Assembly: GCF_018614075.1 (NCBI RefSeq)
Contig: NZ_JAGGOZ010000063.1
Coordinates: forward strand, 1-64,000
DNA from: Streptomyces sp. ISL-94
GTDB lineage: Bacteria > Actinomycetota > Actinomycetes > Streptomycetales > Streptomycetaceae
DNA length: 64,000 nt
Direction of reading: 5' to 3'
Part shown: positions 15,784 to 24,663 of the stretch, piece by piece
Position numbering within the stretch: position 1 is the first letter of the stretch
Layout of the letters: each line of letters starts with the position of its first letter
Program-made: the position numbers and the translations under genes
The notes under the pieces: model-generated
The model's database searches: none
Seen by the model: the letters and a program-made list of their open reading frames with translations, nothing else
Told to the model about the DNA's origin: nothing

Positions 15784-18392
15784 CGGGGTCCTGCCTTCTG
15801 TCGTATCCGCTCAAGATCGGAATCCACGGGTTCGCCACCGTCGGTACGGCGCCCTTCGCCGTCCACGGTGACCCGGGGCGGCGCCCCGCCCCGGCCGGCC
15901 GCGCGCAGGGTGAGGACCATGGTCAGGCCGCCGCCGGGGGTGTCCTCGGCGGCCAGAGCACCGCCCATGGCCTCGGCGAAGCCGCGGGCCACGGCCAGCC
16001 CGAGGCCCACGCCGGCTCCGCGCGGCGCGTCCCCGTGCCGCTGGAAGGGGGCGAAGATCCGCTCCTTGGCCTCGTCGGGCACGCCGGGCCCGCGGTCGAC
16101 GACCCGCACTTCGACGCGGTCGCCGAGGAAGCTGGCCGCGGCCAGCACCCGCTCCCCCGGCGGGCTGTACTTGACGGCGTTCTCCACCACGTTGGCCACG
16201 GCCCGCTCCAGCAGCCCCGGGTCCACCGACACCATCGGCAGCGATTCGGGCACGTCCATGACCACGCTGTCCTCCGGTACGCCGCCAAGCGCCATCGGGA
16301 CCACCTCGTCGAGGTCGATCTCGCGGATCAGCGGGGTGACGGTGCCGGTCTGCAGCCGGGACATGTCCAGCAGGTTGCCCACGAGGTGGTCGAGGCGGTC
16401 GGCGCCGTCCTCGATGCCTGCGAGCAGCTCGGCCCGGTCCTCCTCGGACCAGTCCACGTCGTCGGAGCGCAGGGAGCTGACGGAGGCCTTGATGGAGGCC
16501 AGCGGCGTACGGAGGTCATGGCTGACGGCGGCCAGCAGCGCGGTCCGGATCCGGTTGCCCTCGGCCAGCCGGCGGGCCTCCTCGGCCTCCCCGACCAGCC
16601 GCTGCCGGTCCAGGACCACGGCGGCCTGGGCGGCGAAGGCGCCGAGCACCCGGCGGTCCTCCGCGGGCAGCACCCGCCCGGACAGGGCCAGCGCCATGTG
16701 GTCCCCGATCGGCATGTCCACGTCGGCGTCCTCGGGCCGGCCGACGGGCCGCGGGCCTACGCTGCCCGCCGGCTTCCAGGGCGCGACGTCGCCCGCGCGC
16801 TCCAGCAGGGCCACGGACTCCATGGCGAAGGTCTCGCGCACCCGCTCCAGCAGCGCGTCCAGCGCGGTCTCCCCGCGCAGCACGCTGCCCGCGAGGAACG
16901 AGAGGATCTCCGACTCGGCGCGCAGCCGCGCCGCCTGGTGGGTGCGCCGGGCGGCGAGGTCCACCACCGAGGCCACGGAGGCCGCGACCCAGAAGAAGAC
17001 GGCGATGGCGACGATGTTCTTGGGGTCGGAGATGGTGAACCGGTGCAGGGGCGGGGCGAAGAAGTAGTTCAGCAGCAGAGAGCCGAAGGCCGCGGAGGCC
17101 AGGGCCGGCCAGAGCCCGCCGAGCAGCGCGGCCGCCACCGTCAGCGCCAGGAAGAGCAGCATGTCGTTGGCGAGGCCGGGGTCCGCGTCGATGTGCGTGA
17201 GCAGCAGGCACAGCAGCACCGGGAGGACCACGCCCACCAGCCAGCCCGCCACGATCCGGGGCCGTCCGAGCCGGGCCGCCGAGCGGACCGCGGGCAGGCC
17301 GCGCCCGCGGGCGACCTCCTCGTGCGTGACGATGTGGACGTCGAGGTCGGGCCCTGAGTCGCGGGCCACGGTCGCGCCGACCCCGGGGCCGAAGACGTAC
17401 TGCCAGGCTTTGCGGCGGCTGGAGCCGAGCACGATCTGGGTGGCGTTGACCCCGCGCGCGAATTCCAGCAGCGCGTCGGGGACGTTGTCGCCGATCACAT
17501 GGTGAAACGTTCCGCCCAGGTCCTCGACCAGGGTCCGCTGGATCGCGAGCTCCTTCGGCGAGGCGGCGGTCAGGCCGTCGCTGTGCGCGATGTAGACGGC
17601 CAGGATCTCGCTGCCCGAGCCCTTGGCCGCCATCCGGGAGGCCCGCCGGATGAGTGTGCGTCCCTCGGGCCCGCCGGTGAGCCCGACGACGATCCGCTCC
17701 CGCGCCTGCCAGGTGGAGCGGATGCCGTGCTCTCCGCGGTACTGCTGGAGGTACTCGTCCACGCGGTCGGCCACCCACAGCAGCGCGAGCTCGCGCAGGG
17801 CGGTGAGGTTTCCGGGGCGGAAGTGGTTGGACAGGGCCGCGTCGACCTTGTCCGGCTGGTAGATGTTCCCGTGCGCCATCCGCCGGCGAAGCGCCTGCGG
17901 GGACATGTCGACCAGCTCGATCTGGTCGGCCCGCCGCACCACCTCGTCGGGCACGGTCTCCCGCTGCCGCACCCCGGTGATCGACTCGACCACGTCCCCG
18001 AGCGACTCCAGGTGCTGGATGTTCACGGTGGACACGACGTCGATGCCGGCTCGGAGCAGCTCCTCGACGTCCTGCCAGCGTTTGGTGTTCCGGGAGCCGG
18101 GCACGTTGGTGTGCGCGAGCTCGTCCACGAGCGCGATCGCAGGTCTGCGGGCGAGGACCGCGTCCACGTCCATCTCGGTGAAGGCCGCGCCGCGGTACGC
18201 CTGCTCCCTGCGGTCCACCTGTTCCAGGCCCTGCAGCACGGCCTCGGTGCGCGGCCGCCCGTGGTGCTCGACGAAGCCGACGACACAGTCGGCGCCCCGC
18301 TCCACCCTGCGGTGGCCCTCGGAGAGCATCGCGTAGGTCTTGCCCACGCCCGGTGCCGCGCCGAGATAGATCCTTAGCCTGCCGCGTCCCAT
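15780..18392 (-). CDS. kdpD: Sensor histidine kinase KdpD
   Basis: An 870-residue kinase in the classical KdpD order. The N-terminal KdpD domain has a Walker A motif (GAAPGVGKTYAM). Next come a universal-stress-protein-like domain, four clustered transmembrane segments (from about residue 400), a GAF-like region, the dimerisation box AVSHDLRTPLASIKAS and a HATPase domain with N and G boxes (NVVENAVKYSPPG; GVGLGLAVARGF). The length is typical of the family. In known systems the N-terminal USP and ATP-binding parts bind K+ or c-di-AMP. A terminator-like hairpin lies before its promoter region. Confidence 0.93.
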   Translation of the reverse strand: MGRGRLRIYLGAAPGVGKTYAMLSEGHRRVERGADCVVGFVEHHGRPRTEAVLQGLEQVDRREQAYRGAAFTEMDVDAVLARRPAIALVDELAHTNVPGSRNTKRWQDVEELLRAGIDVVSTVNIQHLESLGDVVESITGVRQRETVPDEVVRRADQIELVDMSPQALRRRMAHGNIYQPDKVDAALSNHFRPGNLTALRELALLWVADRVDEYLQQYRGEHGIRSTWQARERIVVGLTGGPEGRTLIRRASRMAAKGSGSEILAVYIAHSDGLTAASPKELAIQRTLVEDLGGTFHHVIGDNVPDALLEFARGVNATQIVLGSSRRKAWQYVFGPGVGATVARDSGPDLDVHIVTHEEVARGRGLPAVRSAARLGRPRIVAGWLVGVVLPVLLCLLLTHIDADPGLANDMLLFLALTVAAALLGGLWPALASAAFGSLLLNYFFAPPLHRFTISDPKNIVAIAVFFWVAASVASVVDLAARRTHQAARLRAESEILSFLAGSVLRGETALDALLERVRETFAMESVALLERAGDVAPWKPAGSVGPRPVGRPEDADVDMPIGDHMALALSGRVLPAEDRRVLGAFAAQAAVVLDRQRLVGEAEEARRLAEGNRIRTALLAAVSHDLRTPLASIKASVSSLRSDDVDWSEEDRAELLAGIEDGADRLDHLVGNLLDMSRLQTGTVTPLIREIDLDEVVPMALGGVPEDSVVMDVPESLPMVSVDPGLLERAVANVVENAVKYSPPGERVLAAASFLGDRVEVRVVDRGPGVPDEAKERIFAPFQRHGDAPRGAGVGLGLAVARGFAEAMGGALAAEDTPGGGLTMVLTLRAAGRGGAPPRVTVDGEGRRTDGGEPVDSDLERIRQKAGPR

Positions 18393-18506
18393 GCGCCCAT
18401 TCTCCGGGACGTCCGTCCTGACCAGGCACCGATACGGGCCCGCGCGGACATCCCTGACACATCCCTGACGCGTCCCCGGCCCATCCCCGGCCCGGTCGTG
18501 CGAAAG

Positions 18507-18544
18507 CCGGTGGGCCCCACCCCCCGAGGAGTGGGGCCCACCGG
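18507..18544. terminator. Strong terminator after the DUF3710 gene
   Basis: The arms 18507-18520 and 18531-18544 are perfect 14-base complements (CCGGTGGGCCCCAC and GTGGGGCCCACCGG) with a 10-base loop. They lie 68 bases past the DUF3710 stop and upstream of the kdpD start. Confidence 0.85.
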
Positions 18545-18611
18545 CCGAAAACGTACGCCCCAGCCACCGCCGGGAGGTGCTCCAGCCCGGCGTGAAGCGG
18601 CCGGACCGGGG

Positions 18612-19385
18612 TCAGCGGACCTCGGTGATCTCCGGGCCGCGCTCCAGCTGGCCCATGCCGCCGCCGAAGCGGGAGCCCTCCTGCTCTTCCGTCTGCACGC
18701 CGTCCGGCACCATCTGGGCGTCGTTCGGCAACTGCAGGACGATCGGGTCGCGGGGAGCCATCGGGCCGTCGCCGCGGACCACGACGGTGTCGCGGAAGAT
18801 CTGCTCGAGGACACCCGCCGACTCGGGGCGCACCGCCCCCTGGCCGGAGATGACCCCGCGCAGGAACCAGCGCGGACCGTCGACGCCGACGAAGCGGACC
18901 AGCTGCGCGCCGGTCTGCCCGTCCGGGAGGGGTACGGGCACCTGTGCGCGCAGCTCCCAGCCCAGCGGGCCCTCGGCCTCGTCGATGATGCCGCCCTGCT
19001 GGGTGATGCCCGAGGCGATCTCCTCGCGGACCTCGCCCCAGATGCCTTCCTTGCGGGGCGCGGCGAAGGCCTGCAGCTGCACGGCGCTGTCGCCCAGGAC
19101 GACGGTCGCGGCGACGATCGCGTCGCCGGCGACCTCGACCCGCAGCTCCATGCCCTCGACACCCGGTACGAGGATGCCGCCCAGGTCGACCCGGCCGTCG
19201 GCCGGGTTGCCGGGCACCTCGGAGATGTCCCAGGGACCGTCGGGCCGCGGGGCCGGCGGCAGGTTCACGCGGCGCGGCTGCTGCTCCCCGGCACCGTCGA
19301 GCTCGTCAGCGCCGACGCCGTCAACGACCTGCTCGGCCGCGCCGCCGTCCTTGGCGGAGTCGTTCTTCTTGCGACGTCCGAACAC
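18612..19385 (-). CDS. DUF3710 family protein
   Basis: A 257-residue soluble protein. It starts MFGRRKKNDSAKD, a basic tail, then an acidic Pro-rich linker and a conserved beta-rich core (GPWDISEVP, VDLGGILVPGVEGMELRVEV, RWFLRGVISGQGA). This matches the actinobacterial DUF3710 family, usually found beside dUTPase as here. The stop of dut at 19387 lies one base from this start region, so the two genes are co-transcribed. Its biochemical role is not known. Confidence 0.85.
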   Translation of the reverse strand: MFGRRKKNDSAKDGGAAEQVVDGVGADELDGAGEQQPRRVNLPPAPRPDGPWDISEVPGNPADGRVDLGGILVPGVEGMELRVEVAGDAIVAATVVLGDSAVQLQAFAAPRKEGIWGEVREEIASGITQQGGIIDEAEGPLGWELRAQVPVPLPDGQTGAQLVRFVGVDGPRWFLRGVISGQGAVRPESAGVLEQIFRDTVVVRGDGPMAPRDPIVLQLPNDAQMVPDGVQTEEQEGSRFGGGMGQLERGPEITEVR

Positions 19386-19386
19386 G

Positions 19387-19923
19387 TCACTGTCCTTCCC
19401 GGTCGGTTACGACCGAAGCGTAGCCATTCCCACCCTGCTGACCAGCGCCTGATCCGGCCACGGCCGCATGACCGCCGGTGGAGCCGAAACCCCCCTCGGC
19501 CCGGGCCGAGCCGGGAAGTTCCGCCACCTCGTGGAAGCGCACCTTCTCGACCCTCTGGACAACCAGCTGGGCAATGCGGTCGAAACGCTCGAACCGGACG
19601 CTCTCGCGAGGGTCGAGATTGACCACGATCACCTTGATCTCTCCACGGTACCCGGCATCCACCGTCCCCGGGGCATTCACGAGCGCGAGCCCGCAGCGTG
19701 CGGCCAGGCCCGAACGCGGGTGCACGAAGGCGGCGTAGCCGTCGGGCAGCGCGATGGACACGCCGGTGGGCAGCACGGCACGCTCGCCGGGCGCCAGCTC
19801 CGCGGCCTGCGTGGTGACCAGGTCGCAGCCGGCGTCGCCGGGGTGGCCGTAGGCGGGGACGGGCACCTCGGGGTCGATCCGCTTGATCAGCACATCGACG
19901 GGCGCAGGGTTGTTCAGAGCCAT
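19387..19923 (-). CDS. dut: dUTP pyrophosphatase
   Basis: A 178-residue trimeric dUTPase that hydrolyses dUTP to dUMP and PPi. The motifs are visible in order: AGCDLVTTQAAELAPGE, the HPRSGLAARCGL loop, NAPGTVDAGYRGEIKVIVVN with the catalytic aspartate, RIAQLVVQRVE, and the C-terminal P-loop-like GGFGSTGG. ATG 19923 overlaps the thioesterase stop (TGATG), showing coupling. It is a housekeeping gene that keeps uracil out of DNA. Confidence 0.95.
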   Translation of the reverse strand: MALNNPAPVDVLIKRIDPEVPVPAYGHPGDAGCDLVTTQAAELAPGERAVLPTGVSIALPDGYAAFVHPRSGLAARCGLALVNAPGTVDAGYRGEIKVIVVNLDPRESVRFERFDRIAQLVVQRVEKVRFHEVAELPGSARAEGGFGSTGGHAAVAGSGAGQQGGNGYASVVTDREGQ

Positions 19924-20507
19924 CACGGGTTCACCTCGAAGGCGCGTGCGCGCCTGACCTGGTCCGGGTCGGCCATCGCCGCCCGGATCTCCTCGGGCCG
20001 ACCGTTGTCGATGAAGTGGTCGACCTTCACCTCGATGAAGAGCGCGTCCGCGCGCACGGCGATGGGGCCCTCGGGCCCGCCTATGCGGCCGACGGCGGTG
20101 GAGTAGATCTTGCGCCCGGCGACGGCGGTGACCTCGGCCTCCAGGTACAGCACGGTGTCCACCGGTACGGGCCGCAGGAAGTCGGTCTCCAGCCGGCCCG
20201 TCACGGCGATGACGCGCAGCAGCCAGTTCAGCGAGCCCAGCGTCTCGTCGAGCGCGGTGGCCAGCACGCCGCCGTGCGCGAGGCCGGGGGCGCCCTGGTG
20301 CGCGGGCTTGACGGTGAACTCGGCGGTGACGCGTACGCCGTCGCCCGCCCGGGCCTCCAGGTGGAGCCCGTGCGCCTGTCCCTCCCCGCAGCCGACACAG
20401 TGCTCGTAGTGCGCACCGAGGAGCTCGCCGGGTGCCGGGGCATCGGGGTGCCGGACCGGCGCGGCGGCATCGGCCGGGGGCGTCAACGCTGTGTTTCGTC
20501 CACTCAC
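19923..20507 (-). CDS. PaaI-family hotdog thioesterase
   Basis: A 194-residue hotdog-fold protein. The core is HYEHCVGCGEGQAHGLHLEARAG, then the typical HGGVLATALDETLG with the active-site acidic residue, then LETDFLRPVPVDTVLYLEAEV. The family hydrolyses acyl-CoA thioesters. GTG 20507 is chosen because homology starts soon after and only low-complexity sequence lies upstream. It is coupled to dut through TGATG, a conserved Streptomyces arrangement. Confidence 0.85.
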   Translation of the reverse strand: MSGRNTALTPPADAAAPVRHPDAPAPGELLGAHYEHCVGCGEGQAHGLHLEARAGDGVRVTAEFTVKPAHQGAPGLAHGGVLATALDETLGSLNWLLRVIAVTGRLETDFLRPVPVDTVLYLEAEVTAVAGRKIYSTAVGRIGGPEGPIAVRADALFIEVKVDHFIDNGRPEEIRAAMADPDQVRRARAFEVNP

Positions 20508-20565
20508 AGCCGCAGACCTTACCCGCGCGGCTACCCGCCGGTCGCCTCGTGGCAGGCTTGACGGC

Positions 20566-21030
20566 ATGCAGCTCTCCCCCGCGCACCACGACGAACGTCT
20601 GACCGCCCCCCGCTCCTGGTGGGGCATCGCCGTACTGATCGGTCTCGCGTGCGCGCTGATGCTGCTGCCGCTGGGCACGCTGCCGCTGCTGGCCGGCCTG
20701 GTCGGCGGCACCGCGCTGTCCGGGCTGCTGGTGAGTTCGTACGGCTCCGCGCGCGTGCGCGTGGTGAACGGCGCGCTGGCGGCCGGCGACGCCCGCATCC
20801 CGGTGACGGCGCTGGGCGAGCCCGAGATCCTGGACGCCGAGGAGTCGCGCGCCTGGCGCACGTACAAGGCCGACACCCGCGCGTTCATGCTGATGCGCAG
20901 CTACGTGCCGACGGCGGTCCGCATCGAGGTCACCGACCCTTCGGACCCGACCCCGTACGTCTACGTCTCCACCCGCGAGCCCCAAGCGCTGGCCGCAGCC
21001 CTCCGCGCTGCCCGCGCGCAAACGGCCTGA
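20566..21030 (+). CDS. DUF3093 family membrane protein
   Basis: A 154-residue protein with two hydrophobic segments (WGIAVLIGLACALMLLPL and PLLAGLVGGTALSGLLVSS) and a soluble tail containing RTYKADTRAFMLMRSYVPTAV and PYVYVSTREP. This matches the actinobacterial DUF3093 family, of unknown function. It is transcribed divergently from the thioesterase-dut operon with a 58-base gap. Confidence 0.85.
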   Translation: MQLSPAHHDERLTAPRSWWGIAVLIGLACALMLLPLGTLPLLAGLVGGTALSGLLVSSYGSARVRVVNGALAAGDARIPVTALGEPEILDAEESRAWRTYKADTRAFMLMRSYVPTAVRIEVTDPSDPTPYVYVSTREPQALAAALRAARAQTA

Positions 21031-21057
21031 CGGCCTTCCAGCGGCGTCGGAGACCAT

Positions 21058-21124
21058 CCAGCCCCGCCGGCGTTCGAGGCGGGGGGTTCCCGGACGGAGT
21101 CTGGGCGGACGGAGTCTGGGGAGG
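21058..21124. repeat. Intergenic repeat, copy 2
   Basis: It has the same core as 13769-13824 (CGCCGGCG, GAGGCG, CCCGGACGGAGTCTGGG), with the last part duplicated. It lies between convergent genes, 28 bases after the DUF3093 stop. Confidence 0.6.
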
Positions 21125-21152
21125 GTCCGGGCGGGGTTCCGGCAGACGGGCC

Positions 21153-22061
21153 TCAGCCGTCGTCGTGACGAGGGTCCGGGCCCTCAAGTGCGGCTCTGGT
21201 GGCCTCAGGAAGGGGCTGGGAGGGCTGCTCAAGGGCCGGCAGCGCCGAAAGCGCATCCCACGCCACAGCCCGCCGCCGCAGGTCACCACGCACCTTCTCG
21301 GCGAGTTTCCGCGTATCCCGGCGGTTCATGACCGCCCCGACGACCGCGCCCACCATGAACGGCATCACGTTGGGCAGGCTGCGGACCATCCGCTTCGTGA
21401 TCCGCTGGCGCAGTTCGCGCTTCATCTGACCGCCGAGCGCCGCGTTCAGCGTCGTGGGCTTGGTCAGGTCCACCCCGCGCTCCTCGGTCCACGAGGTGAG
21501 GTAGGAGAGGCTGCGCTCCCGGAGGGTGCCGGGCGGGCGCAGTCCGTAGACCTCGTGGAGCTCGGCGATGAGCTTCAGCTCGATCGCCGCGACCCCGGTG
21601 ATCTCCGCGGCCAGTTCCGCCGGCATCGCGGGCGGGACGGGCAGCATGGCCGCCGCTCCGACGCCCGCACCGACGGCGGACGTGGCGTGGGCGGCGCCTG
21701 TGATCAGCTTGTCGGCGAGCTGATCGGGGTTGAGGCCCGGGAACTGCGCGCGCAGCGTCGCGAGGTCCCGAACCGGAACGCGCGGTGCGTTCTCGATGAC
21801 CCTGTCGGTGATGTACAGGGCGGCGTCCCTGACACTTCCGCCGCCCTTGCGTACACCGTTCCTGAGGGCGTGCAGCCGACGAGTCCCGGACCGCTGCCGG
21901 GACACCTCGTCGACTTCTGTGGAGGGCACGGCACTCTCCTCGATGGCGGGGCCGCCGGGGGCTCCCGGACCCGTTGCCGGGTCCGTGGTTCCCGCCTGCG
22001 TCTCCGCCGGGTCACCCGATGTCCGGAAGCGGCGCTTCCGGAAGGGTGTCCAGCCAGCCAC
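21153..22061 (-). CDS. Conserved hypothetical protein, EcsC-like
   Basis: A 302-residue protein. An N-terminal Pro/Thr-rich region is followed by a helical core with a Gly/Ala-rich hydrophobic stretch (ATSAVGAGVGAAAMLPVPPA), ELAAEITGVAAIELKLIAELHEVYGL, and a second hydrophobic hairpin (NVMPFMVGAVVGAVMN). The layout is like EcsC-type peripheral membrane proteins, but I do not recognise the family firmly. It lies 12 bases downstream of the DUF4193 gene on the same strand. Confidence 0.7.
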   Translation of the reverse strand: MAGWTPFRKRRFRTSGDPAETQAGTTDPATGPGAPGGPAIEESAVPSTEVDEVSRQRSGTRRLHALRNGVRKGGGSVRDAALYITDRVIENAPRVPVRDLATLRAQFPGLNPDQLADKLITGAAHATSAVGAGVGAAAMLPVPPAMPAELAAEITGVAAIELKLIAELHEVYGLRPPGTLRERSLSYLTSWTEERGVDLTKPTTLNAALGGQMKRELRQRITKRMVRSLPNVMPFMVGAVVGAVMNRRDTRKLAEKVRGDLRRRAVAWDALSALPALEQPSQPLPEATRAALEGPDPRHDDG

Positions 22062-22073
22062 GGCCGACGCCTC

Positions 22074-22370
22074 TCAGTCGCAGTCGCGACAGATCGGCTG
22101 GCCGTTCTTCTCGCGTGCCAGCTGGCTGCGGTGGTGCACCAGGAAGCAGCTCATGCAGGTGAACTCATCGGCCTGCTTGGGCAGGACCCGGACGGCGAGC
22201 TCTTCGTTGGAGAGGTCCGCGCCGGGAAGCTCCATGCTCTCGACCGAGTCGAATTCGTCCATGTCCGCGGACGAGGTGGACTTCTCGTTACGCCGGGCCT
22301 TCAGCTCTTCAATGCTGTCGTTGTCGACGTCGTCGTCCGTCTTGCGCGGGGTGTCGTAGTCCGTTGCCAT
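22074..22370 (-). CDS. DUF4193 zinc-ribbon-like protein
   Basis: A 98-residue, very acidic protein with a C-terminal four-cysteine ribbon (CMSCFLVHHRSQLA...CRDCD). It matches the actinobacterial DUF4193 family. A related class in actinobacteria includes small zinc-ribbon factors that bind RNA polymerase or the ribosome, but no function is established for this one. It is probably co-transcribed with the downstream 302-residue gene. Confidence 0.85.
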   Translation of the reverse strand: MATDYDTPRKTDDDVDNDSIEELKARRNEKSTSSADMDEFDSVESMELPGADLSNEELAVRVLPKQADEFTCMSCFLVHHRSQLAREKNGQPICRDCD

Positions 22371-22753
22371 TGTTCGCTCTCCCCCTCTGGGTGTTAGCGG
22401 TGTCTCAGCGCACGTAACGCGCGAGAGGCCGGACTTGTGCCCGACCTGAGGCGGAGATTTTGCCTCACATCAAGGTCTGTTACTCAATCGACACCCAGCC
22501 GCCCACTTGAAGGAGCGATTGGCTGGGATGACGACCGGGACCGTACACGGTCCGGGGGCCGTCTTGCACAAACGCCACCCCGTGTATTTCCCGCCATCGA
22601 GGGGGCCGGAAACCCGGACTTCCCGGGCGTTCCGGCCGTGATGGGGTCACTGAACGCACATGCGCCGACACCCGACCCTGTGATCGATCACACAGGCCCG
22701 ACTGCCTTCACAGGCCAAGTATTCAGCCGAGAGTGAACACCAGGTGGTGGGGC
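22371..22753. other. 383-bp intergenic region upstream of the DUF4193 gene
   Basis: No coding gene is seen. The base composition is less GC-rich than the flanks. It holds two palindromes: GGACCGT-AC-ACGGTCC at about 22547-22562 and the perfect TGTGATCGATCACA at 22679-22692. It probably carries the promoter of the minus-strand DUF4193 gene and the 3' end of the cutRS operon. Confidence 0.5.
22679..22692. promoter_or_regulatory. Perfect 14-bp palindrome resembling a CRP/FNR-type site
   Basis: TGTGATCGATCACA is perfectly self-complementary. It has CRP-like half sites TGTGA/TCACA but a 4-base instead of the usual 6-base spacer. It is about 310 bases upstream of the DUF4193 start and 62 bases from the cutS stop, so its target is unclear. 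Confidence 0.3.
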
Positions 22754-24004
22754 TCACAAAGGAAGAGTGACACGCATCACCAGGCCACCGCCTTCCCGGG
22801 GGATCGCCTGCATCCTGCCCCCGTGCGCGCGGGCCACGGAGCGCGCGATGGACAGCCCCAGCCCGACACCCTTGTCGCTGCCCGTTCGCTCCGTACGCAG
22901 CCGCCTGAAGGGCTCGAAGAGGTTGTCCACCTCGTACGCGGGAACAACGGGACCCGTGTTCGACACCAGGAGGACCGCCTGGCCGGGCTGGACCTCGGTG
23001 GTGACCTCCACCCATCCGTCCTCCGGGACGTTGTACCGGACGGCGTTCTGCACCAAATTGAGGGCGATCCGCTCCAGCAGCACGCCGTTGCCCTGGACGA
23101 CGGCCGGCACGCGCTCGCCGCGGATCTCCACGCCCTTGGCCTCGGCCTCCCCGCGCACCTGGTCGAGGGCGCGCGAGGCGACCTCCGCCAGGTCCACGGG
23201 CTTGCGCTCGACGATCTGGTTCTCGCTGCGGGCCAGCAGCAGCAGGCCCTCGACCAGCTGCTCGCTGCGCTCGTTCGTGGCGAGCAGGGTCTTCCCGAGC
23301 TGCTGGAGCTCGACCGGGGCCCCCGGGTCGGAGAGGTGCACCTCCAGCAGGGTCCGGTTGATCGCGAGCGGGGTCCGCAGCTCGTGCGAGGCGTTCGCGA
23401 CGAAGCGCTGCTGCGCCGTGAAGGCCCGCTCCAGCCGGTCGAGCATCTCGTCGAAGGTGTCGGCGAGCTCCATGAGCTCGTCGTCCGGCCCGTCCAGCTC
23501 GATCCGCCGGGTCAGGTCGGAACCGACCACCCGGCGGGCGGTCCGGGTGATCTTGCCCAGCGGCGAGAGCACCCGGCCGGCCATCGCGTAGCCGAAGGCG
23601 AAGGCGATGATGCTCAGCCCCAGCAGGGCCATCAGCGAACGGCTCAGCAGGTCGTCCAGGGCGTGCCTGCGCTGTGTGAGGGCACACTCGTTCATCGCCG
23701 CGTTGAACTGCGGGATCGCCGGCTGGTCGATGGCACTGACGGCGGGGCACGAAGGGCTGGTGACCTTGATGTTGTCCCCGGCGACGATCTCGTACTGGAG
23801 CGCGTTGCCCTCGCGCAGCGCCTGCGCCGCCAGCAGGTAGATGATCGACAGCAGCAGGATGCCGGCGATGAGGAACATCCCGCCGTACAGCAGGGTGAGG
23901 CGTATGCGGATGGTCGGCCGCAGCCAAGGGAAGGGACCCTCGGGCTGGCCGGGGTCCCAGGTCGGTTTCGGTGGCGCCGGCGGGGGCGCCGGAGTCGTTG
24001 CCAC
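22754..24004 (-). CDS. cutS: Sensor histidine kinase CutS
   Basis: A 416-residue membrane kinase. It has a Pro-rich cytoplasmic N-terminus, TM1 (LTLLYGGMFLIAGILLLSII), an extracytoplasmic loop of about 80 residues with two cysteines, TM2 (SLMALLGLSIIAFAFGYAMA), a HAMP region, the H-box FVANASHELRTPLAINRT, and N and G boxes (NLVQNAVRYNVP; GVGLGLSIARSVA). GTG 24004 is six bases after the regulator's stop. Together with CutR it forms a system long known in Streptomyces, linked to envelope and secretion stress. Confidence 0.85.
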   Translation of the reverse strand: MATTPAPPPAPPKPTWDPGQPEGPFPWLRPTIRIRLTLLYGGMFLIAGILLLSIIYLLAAQALREGNALQYEIVAGDNIKVTSPSCPAVSAIDQPAIPQFNAAMNECALTQRRHALDDLLSRSLMALLGLSIIAFAFGYAMAGRVLSPLGKITRTARRVVGSDLTRRIELDGPDDELMELADTFDEMLDRLERAFTAQQRFVANASHELRTPLAINRTLLEVHLSDPGAPVELQQLGKTLLATNERSEQLVEGLLLLARSENQIVERKPVDLAEVASRALDQVRGEAEAKGVEIRGERVPAVVQGNGVLLERIALNLVQNAVRYNVPEDGWVEVTTEVQPGQAVLLVSNTGPVVPAYEVDNLFEPFRRLRTERTGSDKGVGLGLSIARSVARAHGGRMQAIPREGGGLVMRVTLPL

Positions 24005-24009
24005 GCGCG

Positions 24010-24663
24010 TCAGATCCGGTATCCCGAACCGGGCACGGTCACGATGACCGGCGGCTCCCCCAGCTTGCGCCGCAGGGTCATGACCGTCACCCGCACCACG
24101 TTCGTGAAGGGGTCGGTGTTCTCGTCCCATGCCTTCTCCAGCAGCTGCTCGGCGGAGACGACGGTCCCCTCGCTGCGCATGAGGACCTCCAGCACCGCGA
24201 ACTCCTTGGGCGCCAGCTGCACCTCCTTGCCCTCGCGGAACACCTCGCGCCGGTTCGGGTCCAGCTTGATGCCGGCCCGCTCCAGTACGGGCGGCAGCGC
24301 GACGGTGGTGCGCCGCCCCAGCGCCCGCACGCGGGCAATCAGCTCGGTGAAGGCGAACGGCTTGGGCAGGTAGTCGTCCGCCCCCAGCTCCAGGCCCTCC
24401 ACACGGTCGCTCACATCACCGGAGGCGGTCAGCATCAGCACGCGGGTGGGCATGCCGAGCTCTACGATCTTCCGGCAGACGTCGTCACCGTGCACGAGCG
24501 GGAGGTCCCGGTCGAGGACGACCACGTCGTAGTCGTTCACCCCGACGCGCTCCAGGGCGGCCGCGCCGTCGTACACGACGTCCACCGCCATGGCCTCCCG
24601 GCGCAGGCCGGTGGCCACCGCATCGGCGAGCAGCTGCTCGTCCTCGACGACGAGTACGCGCAC
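24010..24663 (-). CDS. cutR: Response regulator CutR
   Basis: A 217-residue OmpR-type regulator beginning RVLVVEDEQLLADAVATGLR, with the phospho-acceptor aspartate in DVVVLDRDLPLVHG, the KPFAFTELIAR end of the receiver, and a winged helix ending VTVPGSGYRI. The length and sequence agree with CutR of Streptomyces as I remember it. GTG 24663 follows GGAAGG by seven bases. It is in one operon with cutS. Confidence 0.88.
   Translation of the reverse strand: MRVLVVEDEQLLADAVATGLRREAMAVDVVYDGAAALERVGVNDYDVVVLDRDLPLVHGDDVCRKIVELGMPTRVLMLTASGDVSDRVEGLELGADDYLPKPFAFTELIARVRALGRRTTVALPPVLERAGIKLDPNRREVFREGKEVQLAPKEFAVLEVLMRSEGTVVSAEQLLEKAWDENTDPFTNVVRVTVMTLRRKLGEPPVIVTVPGSGYRI

Noticed and set aside
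14497..17067. 856-codon plus-strand frame opposite kdpE/kdpD
   Set aside because: Ser/Arg/Thr-rich mirror frame of the two-component genes with no recognisable content.
22754..24663. Assignment of the 22.7-24.7 kb pair as CseBC or PhoPR
   Set aside because: The regulator sequence agrees better with CutR (217 residues, VRVLVVEDEQLLADAVATG start) than with either alternative as I remember them.
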